NCBI GenBank assembly: GCA_028583605.1
Contig: CM053327.1
Location: 21,005,629 to 21,069,628, forward strand
Direction of reading: 5' to 3'
DNA: 64,000 nucleotides
From: Dastarcus helophoroides
Taxonomy: Eukaryota; Arthropoda; Insecta; Coleoptera; Bothrideridae
The position numbers were made by a program, and so were the translations under genes. The notes beneath the pieces were generated by a model. The model was given only the letters and a program-made list of their open reading frames with translations. It searched no databases and was not told the origin of the DNA. Numbering within the stretch: the first letter of the stretch is position 1; each line of letters begins with the position of its first letter. Shown here piece by piece: positions 55,591 through 64,000 of this stretch.

Positions 55591-58500
55591 TGCATTTAAC
55601 TCAAAATAGCTTTATCGCGAGATGGAGGGTTTTGTAATTATTTATGATTGACAGAGAAATCGCAAACAGTAGGGAATATTTTAAAAAGAAATGGATACAA
55701 TGGCTAATACTTAAGAGATATTTTCCAGTCGTTACCAGATGGTGGCAACGGAATTTTTTAAAACCACGTGTTGTTTGCCAACAACTTTTTTTTTCTTCAT
55801 AGACGCCACAACTCTCGAACAATTCGGAAAAAAAGGCCATTGCGGATTGCTGTCGGTACACTGTACCTAACCTGAGAAAATAAATGTTTAAGGTTTGTTC
55901 AGAATTCCATCGTTGGCACATTTTTCCGCAACAACAACCTTCTTCGAAATTAAATATTCCGGCATTAGACATTAATATTGTCGAGGCGTTGTTTAGAATT
56001 CCTGTTTTAGTTTTTGTCACAGGGGTTAATTAATTTAGTATACTATTTCAATCATTTATTATTTAGAATTCCTGTTTTATTTTTTGCCAGAACGACTGAT
56101 AAAAAAAAACAAAAAACATAAAATAGATGGAATTATTTTCATACTCGTTTCAATGGCATGATACCAGGAATAATTAAACGGCGACACAATAAGTAAAATT
56201 TTCTTGCCTATTTGGTAAAAATAATCGTGGCAATTTGGTAAAAATAATCGTGGCTTGACTGGAATATCATACCCATACGAAACACTTGCCTGCAAACACC
56301 GTGAAACTTTAATTTTTTCAGAACTCTACACAATTACAGTAAAACCCCGTTCAACTCGGGGGTTATGTTCCAGCAAAGTAGAGCACTATACGAAACAGCG
56401 CTAAATGAAGTCATCTCTTCGTGTAAATAACAGGGTTAGGTGAAAACTTGTGTAAAAAGTAAATAAATCATCATTAGATCATTCAGATTTTTCTGTATTT
56501 CCAATTTTCCACTTTTTTATCAAGAAGTGTCTAATGTTATTTGTACTTTTCTTTAGCGCTCTATAAGAAATTGTTAATATGTAGGCAAGGCATCCATTGC
56601 ACCTCGTCTTACTTTTGAACTCCTAATCATAAATCTGCCTCCTTTTCGTTATAGTGACTAAACTGGTTTTTAGAAATGTCCTTGAAAGTTTTTTTGTTCT
56701 TGTTCAGAATCACTATTTTGAATATTTTTGTGTTTTTAATCCATTTTTTCCTTAAGGGATGATTACCATATTCGTATTAACTAAGGGTGGCTAACTAAGA
56801 AAGGACGCCGCGGGCTATATCGCAGCTTTGGGAAAAAAAATTTTAATAAAAAAGTGGCCCTGAAAAATTGCTGGAAGTTCTAAAATGACCGCTAAGTGGC
56901 GTAATACGAAAATTAAGATTTTCTTGAAATTTTGCTGAATTAAAGCATATTGAAAAGAGATGCATTGTAATCCTAGAGTAATTTCGACTTGTTTTGTTTT
57001 ACACTTTTGGTTCAATCTCTAAAAATAAAGTGGTAGGAAGATATCGAAAAATATTTTCTTTAAATACCATTTACTTCAGTTAGCCTTAAGGAAATTTAAC
57101 AAATTTAGTCTCTATAGAAAAAGTGTAATTAGTCTATCGACGGCAGCGTTGATTGCATTCAGTCAACGCTTGCAGCATCGACAGTGCTAGCTTAATAAAA
57201 AAAGTGTTGTCCCTTCATACTGAAAAATTACTTTTGTTACCAGTAGGTGGGCATTTATATTTACTATGCTTATTTTGTTACGGTAGGCAATGCGATTGTC
57301 TCAAAAATGACAGAACTGTTTGTCAAACATTTTTTGCAGAAAAATTTAAATTTCAGGTTTTAACGTCAACATTTGATATATTTTTTACTCCACCAATACG
57401 TTCATATTGATAACACGGTCACAATTAAGCAAAACGTTCTATGATCTACACTTAAATGTAATGTTTCTCTCAGGTTTTCACTTATGTTTTGTAAGCGTTT
57501 TCAACTCTATGCGTAACAATATAAATCTAGGTATTTACGAAAAAATTATTTCAGTTTCGATAGGTATGTGAAATACTCCTCGTACTTACTTAAAAGTAAA
57601 CCTCTCTGTAAATTAAATATCCACCAAAACTGATTTTCAATTGGCAATTCATTATCTTAATATTTTTTTCGTCGTTCAAGACGAAAAAGCGTACAAAAAA
57701 AACAACCCCCATTTATTATTCTTTTTATTGACAGGCTGTAATATAAATGCTCCTAAGACCGTGGCGGCATAATACCCCATGACAGAATGTTTAGCGTAAA
57801 TTACTCTCTAATATTTATATAGGGGGTTATCTTTGTATCTGCACAATAGCTAGGCGGATCCTATTGTATTTGCGATGCATAAGTCTTCAAATCTGCGGTA
57901 CGCAACAACCTTGTTAGGATTTATTCCTTATTTCTTTTCAATGTAAACAATAACGGTCAACAAAGATCACAAATCTTCTGATGTATGACTTTGGATAGAA
58001 AATTTTGTATCTGAATTTGCACAAAAAATTGCGCATTGTTCTATTGTTATTTGCAATCTGCAACCAGCTTTATTTGTATTAGGCTAACAAGAGATAAAAA
58101 GTAAATACATCTGCAGTCACACCTGACATTTTATCACAGTAATCCTTTTTAATAACTATGCACATTATCTTGTCCCCGAACAAGTAAGAATTCAATTTTT
58201 AATAAGTTCAAATATTTTTGATTAAAATTATCAAACGTGTATATGTAATATTGGTAAATACAAATACCACTACCTGGATGGTATATGAACAATATCAACA
58301 TTAACGAATAAGCTACAAATTGAAAGAAAGAAACGCAAAATGGATCGTTAAAGTATTAATTCTAAAGTTGCCTCGACTAAGAAGCATCGTGGTGTGTTGC
58401 GAGTTGTGAGCCCCGGGCAACGCATGAAAGCTGCAAACTTCTAAACGTTTTTTATGCAGTGAAGTTTTTACAAACAAGTTTTTCAACCTCGTACTTTATT

Positions 58501-58620
58501 CACCCTTGACATCGATATGCACTGCTGCTATGCAGGGGTTAAATTCGTTCTGAGATGCCTTGTAAAATCCAATGGAAAAATATATGCATCATCAATTTAA
58601 ATACTTTATATACTGAAATA
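55591..58620. other. anonymous DNA with one long unexplained frame
   Basis: The longest open frame not explained by repeats in this half is 139 codons on the minus strand (55601-56020, begins MTKTKTGILNNAS, contains CCCGKMCQRW). I do not recognise it, it has no clear splice or promoter context, and its C-terminal part is compositionally biased. TTTAGAATTCCTGTTTTA occurs twice about 75 bases apart (55988, 56063). A pogo-like terminus CAGTAAAACCCCGTTCAACT lies at 56338 without a partner. Confidence 0.3.
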
Positions 58621-59171
58621 CACAGTGATTCAAAATTCGATGCACAAATTTTAAGAGCGCATTTTTGGGATCAAAATAAGACTTTTACTTTAGGTAAACA
58701 TGTGTCCTAAAATGTACCCCATCAGAGCTAGAGCCACTGTAACTAGCACAAGAAAAATATTTTCGTTGGCAAAACTTTTGCTTTTCCACTGGGAAAATCT
58801 AAATTCGAATAAGATTATCTAGTTGGCGGTGAAAAAATCTAAAATTTTGATCTCCCGCATTTTTTCCGTTTGCAAGAAAATCGTGTTCAACTAAAGGAGA
58901 TTATTATCAAAATAATCATCCTCTGAAGGTTTAGAAGGCTTAGGGGGCATTTCAGATTTTTCAGTTAAATGCATTAATAATTTCATAACAAATATTGAAA
59001 ATGCTCCCCGCTCCCTCAACGATACAACTCTGCATTCTTCTACACATAGCACACCTTCATTTCTAACTCGGAGGAGGGTGCATTTAGGACATATGTTTAT
59101 AGAAATAAAAAGTCATATTTTGACCCCATAAATACGCTCTTAAAATTTGTACATCAAATGTAGAATCACAC
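58621..59171. mobile_element. fold-back MITE, about 550 bp
   Basis: Arms of roughly 100-110 bases are inverted repeats. Left blocks GTGATTCAAAATTCGATGCA, ACAAATTTTAAGAGCGCATT, GGGATCAAAATAAGACTTTT and AAACATGTGTCCTAAA pair with right-arm blocks (other strand) GTGATTCTACATTTGATGTA, ACAAATTTTAAGAGCGTATT, GGGGTCAAAATATGACTTTT and AAACATATGTCCTAAA. The centre has no coding sequence. The class is unknown. Confidence 0.8.
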
Positions 59172-59640
59172 CGTCTAATTGATTTAGTTTTAATCTTTTG
59201 TTTTGAGAAAATTTATTAATATTTAGTATCGACCTTATACAAATATTATGCAAGCGTTTAAGGTTGTTACATTTTTGTTTACCTACATACATTTGCGTTG
59301 TTATAAAATGAGTAAAACTTCTACATTTTGCAATAATGCTCAAAAACATAATTTTTAAAAATCCATAGAAATTCACAAAATATTTGCTGTTGGCATATCT
59401 ATTCTGATGCCTGGTTCGTCCATAGAGGCAAATAGGCAACCGCCTAGGGCAAGGGTGGGCAAACTATTAACCCGAACGAGCCAGCCCCAATAAAAAAATT
59501 GATTTCGTGAATTTCAAAGAATCACAAACTTTTATTTCTGATTCTACATTTTATTTCAAAGTTAAATAAGGCAAATCAGACAAAATACGGGACAAAAAAA
59601 TTCAGGTTTTAAATTTGTTCTGCGTTTCAATGGATTGTCG
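59172..59640. other. anonymous DNA with hAT-like motifs
   Basis: At 59410-59480, CCTGGTTCGTCCATAGAGGC, GCAACCGCCTAGGGC and AAGGGTGGGCAAACTATTAA look like transposon termini, but no paired end with a matching duplication was found. A 99-codon minus-strand frame (59140-59439) overlaps the MITE and is not called. Confidence 0.35.
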
Positions 59641-61150
59641 AAAATCCATGTTTTTTTTTAATTTTATCTTTTTTGAGGACTTTTGACAAATTAATTTTTT
59701 TCGAAATTTCAACTTTTATTTCGAACTAAATTCATTTATTTTCAAATCGCAAAATTTGATTTTTTTCGAAAAATTTGACTTTCTGTGGGCAATTTTGACC
59801 TTTTAAAAGTCAATACTTTTCTAGAAACTGTAAGTGTTATCGACATTTTATTTTCTTTCGAAATTATTTTACCAATTTTCTCAAAACACGTTTTATCTGA
59901 AAATTTGGAGTTTTATTTTACTTCGACTTATTCTCGAAATTTCAATTTATTCTCAAAACTTAACTTCCCCTGGAAAATTGAAATTTTTTATTTTCTTCTT
60001 TTTTGAAAAACTTAAAGACTTCTGAAAAAGTTCGACAATTTAGGCTTTTAATTTTTTACAATTTCTCTTTTCGAAATTTTACAATTTTTCACAAAATTTA
60101 AATTTGTTTACATTTCAGGTTTTTAAATTTGTTCTGCGAATTTCAATTTTTTGTCAAAATTCGAAGTATTTTTCTGAAAATTTTGCTTTTTTCGGAACTC
60201 TTGACGAATTCATTCTTTTAGAAATCACGTTTTTCAAAATTAAGCTTTTTCTGGAAATTTCAACCCTTATCTCGAACGAAATTCATCTATTTTACAAATC
60301 TCAAAATTTTATTTCTTTCTCAAAATTGGACTTCCTCCGGGAAATTTTGTCCACTTTTTAAACTCAATACTTTTGTCGAAACTGGAAGTTTTATCGACAT
60401 TCTCTTTTCTTTTAAAATTATTTTACCAATTTTCTCAAAATACGAATTTATAAGAAAATTTGAAATTTCATCTCAAAATTCAAATTGCTCTGGAAAATTG
60501 CAAATTATTTGTTGAAATTTCGAGCTTTTCTTAAAATTTTTCCTACAATTTAACTTTTTTCTTCTTCTCTGAAGAACTTCCGACTTTTTCAAAGTTTGAC
60601 AACTGTTTTAAGCTTCCGGTTTATTTTTACAATTTCCCTTTTTGATATTTCACAGTTTTTCAAAACATTCAAATTTGTCTAAAAATTTCAAGTTTTTAAT
60701 TTGTTCTGGGTTTCAATCTACTGTCGCAATTCGACGTTATTTTTTTCTAAAATTTTAAAAACTTTTGATAAATTCATTTTTTTCAAAATCTCCTTTACTC
60801 AATTTTTTCGAAATCTCTTCCTTTTTCTTAAAATTTGTTTTTTTCTGGAAATTTCAGCTTTTATTTCAAACTTTGATATTTGCTGTTTCTGTAAATTTAG
60901 AATTTTTTTTCTCAGAAAAGTAATTCGACTTTTTTTAACAAAATTTCTAGGCTGTAGAAAATTTACAAACAAAAAAGTAAAAATTATGAGCAAACCATTT
61001 TTTAGAAATTTCGGCTCCCCAAATTGGTCTTTTTCTAGAAATTTTAAATTTCTTGGGTTTTTTCAAAGTGTTAACACAAATCAATCAAAAATTTCGAACA
61101 AATATTTCTTGAATTCATAAATTTTTTGTCAAAATTTAAGCAAAACGTAA
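59641..61150 (+). repeat. T-rich minisatellite-like array with a higher-order repeat
   Basis: The plus strand is T-rich with TTTTCGAAATTTCAACTTTT and TTCTGGAAATTT units. A longer order recurs with a period near 450: the series GACAAATTAATTTTTTTCGA, then AAACTGTAAGTGTTATCGAC, CCAATTTTCTCAAAACACG appears near 59685-59890 and again, diverged, near 60200-60440. The frame of 139 codons at 60701-61120 is a composition artefact. Confidence 0.7.
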
Positions 61151-61269
61151 AAATTCCTAGGAAAGTATTTTTGAAAATTTAGACTTCTGTAGGTCACTTG
61201 CTTAATGAGTACTCATTTTCTGCGTGTCTGTCCACTCTAGCTTTTATTTATTTAACTTTTAGGGAGCTT

Positions 61270-61337
61270 TAAAGAGCCGAAATTGTTCTTTTTAGAGCCG
61301 CATGCGGCTCGCGAGCCGCGGTTTTCCGACCCCTGGC
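61270..61337. mobile_element. hAT-like terminus with GAGCCGCATGCGGCTC palindrome
   Basis: Read on the other strand the end is CCAGGGGTCGGAAAACCGCG followed by GCTCGCGAGCCGCATGCGGC, the classic outer sequence of a group of hAT elements (CAGGGGTCGGCAA). The left partner may be CAAGGGTGGGCAAAC near 59451, but the 8-base flanks do not match. Confidence 0.5.
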
Positions 61338-61499
61338 TGGACTTTGAGGCGCAACATTATCGTTATATGGAAGCGTCGCTATGTTTACAAGTCATTATGA
61401 ATGTAAAATATATTTGAGCGTTTTTTTGACTCCCTAAGGATCCTTAATCAATGAAAATTGTTTTTGGAAAGTGTTTTTCTTTGGTCGACAAAAATAATC

Positions 61500-61780
61500 A
61501 TGTGACAGATTTCCAAATTTATACTTTCTGCTCAAAATTCAGACCTTAAAGATTCCGACTTTAAATTCCAAATTTTAGAGAAACTTTAATTTCCAAAGTT
61601 TAACTCCTGAAATTTCAATTTTTGGCTTAAAATATTAAAATTAGTCGCCAAATTTTTCGCAGTCTCAACTTCAATATTAACATGTCGATTAAGATCTTGA
61701 AACCTCAAATTCAAATCCTCTACTTATTTTTTTGAAAATGGGAGGGAGTTTTCAGTCCAAATTTCAAATTTATGCTTAAA
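61500..61780. repeat. short T/A minisatellite-like block
   Basis: AAATTTCAATTTTTGGCTTA-type degenerate units. No gene. Confidence 0.5.
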
Positions 61781-61816
61781 AGATTTTTGAAGTGAAAATT
61801 TCTTTCGGCATGTTAT

Positions 61817-61920
61817 GCGATTTTTGATAGGGGGAACACTTATTACTTCGCGTCACCATCACGCTAATTCGAATTAACATTATTATACAGCTATAAGTAA
61901 AACATGTATTAGAATTAAAC
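61817..61920. repeat. interspersed repeat T, copy 2
   Basis: Partner of 7673-7800: GATAGGGGGAACACTTATTA, CTTCGCGTCACCATCACGCT and ATAAGTAAAACATGTATTAG. The tRNA-like motif that follows copy 1 is absent here. Confidence 0.45.
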
Positions 61921-62329
61921 TGGAAACTTATAAGTATGTTATATAGTTTTAAGATTTTAGAAGGAAACGGGAAAATTAACAGTTAAACTTAGAACTGTGA
62001 AAAAAGTTGAAGTTTCGGGAAACTTCGTAAACTCATAAAATAACTAGAAAAAGATCGACTTTTGAATTCAAACATGAGATTATTTTAAAGAAGTGTAAAT
62101 TTTGGGAATATGTATTTTGAATAGTTACTTTGGAAATTGGAAAGTCTTATTATTTTTGGGAAACAAACAAACAAAAAATTGTGGAGTATTCCATACATAT
62201 CATAGTGGTATATTAATAAAAAAAAAGCATAACTGAAGGGTAGCAATTATTTTTTTGTCTGGCGCACCTTGAGGATATTTTTCAAACAAGGCTTTTGCAA
62301 AAGATGACGGAAATAGACTTCCCCCCATT

Positions 62330-62820
62330 TATTATTGGTATAAATTAAATTTATGAGCGCACCGCGCTGCGGGTACGAGGCGGCCAATTGCGGTTTCTAA
62401 AACACCTGGTCTCAATTTGCTTTGCATTTTGCAAGATGTTGGCTCTTAAGCCCATTGTTAAGAATTCGCACAATGCAAAATTAATTGGCGTGAAATGGGC
62501 ACCGTTTTATTAAATAACAGCGATTCCAGAGATAAGCATAATAATAAATTTTACAACCGCCCAAGGGACTCTCCCTGAACTTGAAGGTTATGCTGCAAGA
62601 CGAACCTGAATGGCAAAGTTGTTAAACACGGAACAATTGTTATACCAACAACAAGGGCTTCATCCCACAAGCAAAAAAGTAGTAAGAAAGCGTAGCGCGT
62701 TCATTGTGAAATTTTCCCAATCAGTTGCACCTTTTGGAGTTGAAGCTCAGGATCAAATATTTACCAGGATTTTGGGCAATATCGCCAGCCGATTTTTTTG
62801 TTGTAATAAAATATAAATGA
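62330..62820. other. GC-richer single-copy island A
   Basis: This part lacks minisatellite and transposon features and is clearly richer in G and C. It holds GCGCACCGCGCTGCGGGTAC, an octamer-like ATGCAAAATTAATTG and TTTTATTAAATAAC. The open frame 62610-62816 (68 codons, MAKLLNTEQLLYQQQ) ends three bases before ATAAA-type signal sequence (AATAAAATATAA at 62807). It could be a conserved enhancer, a terminal exon of an unseen gene, or neither. No function is assigned. Confidence 0.3.
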
Positions 62821-62999
62821 TCTAATGCATAATTGGAGTTGCTAAGATTTAATAAGATGAATCACGAATCTAACATATGTATTATAATTTCGTTCATTTT
62901 GGGGTTTATTTGTGTGCATGTGTAACCTAGTACTAAAATTAGATTATAGAAAAAATATTCTGGGTTCGACGAGCTTTTTTTATTAATAGACTACCCCGA

Positions 63000-63290
63000 T
63001 TTTTTAGACACAAAAGATGACAACCCTGATCCGACCCGCCCTTTGGCACAAAAATGCCGAGTCATACAATAACCTTGATAGCGTAACTAAAAATTGGAGG
63101 GAAGTTTCCGAAATCCTTAATAGGGACTTTGTAACATTGTCCGGGTCTGATCCGATTAATTGTAATTAACGACGGACGCAATCTTTAGCGCCCAAGCCGA
63201 AAAGCTCTGAAAGATTGGATAGTAGGAGCGGAAAAAGACCCACTCGAGCGAATGAGCCTTGCGACTCTCCGGGTGAAAGAGTCGTTAATG
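63000..63290. other. GC-richer single-copy island B
   Basis: Another repeat-free block. It contains CTGATCCGATTAATTGTAAT then TAACGACGGACGCAATCTTT, with a TTAATTGTAATTAA palindrome-like homeodomain-type site, and GAATGAGCCTTGCGACTCTC. It does not keep a long open frame. It resembles a regulatory or leader sequence more than coding DNA. Function not assigned. Confidence 0.3.
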
Positions 63291-63679
63291 TTTTTATATT
63301 CTTACTACTGCTGAATTTATTGTTTGCCCTTGGCCTTCAAATGTACTTCCAATTTCTGAGATTATCACTTTGAATCATTCATAAGCATGAATGAAGTGTG
63401 ACAATGACAATACGAATCTAACTAAGAAATTAAGAAAAAGCATTATAAATGGTAATAATCAAAAATCCAATTATTCCAGAAACAGTTGTCAGATCAACAT
63501 TTAAAATGTTTATATATTTTAGGTAAAAACCCATGTACAAAAATATATGTTGACCTGAAGTTTTTTTTTTCAAAAATCACCAAAGAATTATGTTTCATAA
63601 GTATTAGCATCTTATTCGGAAACACTAGCTGAGTCAATAGGAAGACAAACATCCTACCCTGCCCTACCCAGATGTCAGA

Positions 63680-64000
63680 AAATGTTCAACATTGAGGTAA
63701 ACGTCGAAATTTTGAAAAAAAAGTTGGGAATTCCAGAAAGTTGGATTAAAAAAAATAATTGAAATCTCCAAAAAAAAATTCTCGAATATTTTGTATTTTT
63801 ACGAAAATTCAAAATTTCCAAACATTTCTCAATTTCAGATAAATATTATTCTCCAAAGTTTTATTAAAAGATGGACGAAATTTCGAGGCCAAGACAAATT
63901 TTAATAAACCACTCGAAATTTACAAAAAAATGGGATCTAAAAAAAAGTCGAATTTTGAAAAATGATGAATTTTTGAAAATAAACCACGAATGTTTGTATA
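63680..64000 (-). repeat. T/A minisatellite-like array at the right edge
   Basis: The plus strand is A-rich here (AAAAATTCTCGAATATTTTG, GGGATCTAAAAAAAAGTCGA), so the array is inverted relative to that at 59641. It runs off the window. Confidence 0.6.

Noticed and set aside
55601..56020. 139-codon minus-strand frame as a gene
   Set aside because: No family resemblance, splice context or promoter. Mentioned in the region note only; RNA-seq would decide.
59451..61337. A single hAT element spanning both hAT-like termini
   Set aside because: The 8-base flanks (GCCTAGGG and GCTGGACT) do not match and the ends differ too much. The interior is minisatellite.

Overview
This is a 64-kb stretch of AT-rich eukaryotic nuclear DNA, almost certainly from an insect. 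The evidence is one recognisable host gene, split by a very large intron, set among degraded transposons of families typical of insect genomes: mariner, pogo-like, hAT, PIF/Harbinger, Jockey-type, RTE-type and I-type elements. There is no bacterial or organellar gene organisation. Dense strand-biased T/A minisatellites fill much of the remaining space. I cannot name the species.

Host gene: two phase-matched exons on the minus strand encode the start of an AGAP/Centaurin-gamma-1A protein, an Arf-GAP with an N-terminal GTPase-like domain. Exon 1 (25157 to 24935) supplies a basic N-terminus of 74 codons plus one base. Exon 2 (3300 to 3068) supplies the P-loop half of the GTPase-like domain. They are separated by a 21.6-kb intron. 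The rest of the gene (end of the GTPase-like domain, PH, ArfGAP, ankyrin repeats) must lie to the left of position 1. A CpG-containing block just upstream of exon 1 (about 25.2-25.46 kb) is the likely promoter.

Layout: 1-3 kb holds a downstream intron with two inverted-repeat transposons. 3.3-24.9 kb is the long intron, with mariner copies, a Jockey-type element, an RTE-like 3' end, an orphan heat-shock-like promoter, a fold-back element and large T-rich arrays that contain a 100-bp-arm hairpin. 25.2-37 kb lies upstream of the gene and holds Jockey-type fragments, a pogo-like MITE, an interspersed repeat with a MITE inside, an RTE tandem duplication and the longest mariner copy. 37-46 kb holds an RTE fragment, a hAT MITE and a three-layer nest (repeat, I-type retroelement, Harbinger element). 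46-54 kb holds a mariner derivative and a Jockey-type copy split by a hAT element. 54-64 kb is mostly anonymous, with a fold-back MITE, T-rich arrays and two GC-richer single-copy islands near the right end.

No element appears able to move on its own: every transposase and reverse transcriptase is broken by stops, frameshifts or deletions. The interest of the window lies in the ordered insertion history, which can be read from target-site duplications and from an empty site in a sister repeat copy. Other points are the repeated amplification of one internally deleted mariner, a hammerhead-like motif in a palindromic repeat, the heat-shock-like promoter with no gene attached, and the association of Jockey fragments with the minisatellite. 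All element names rest on reading motifs by eye; no database search was run.
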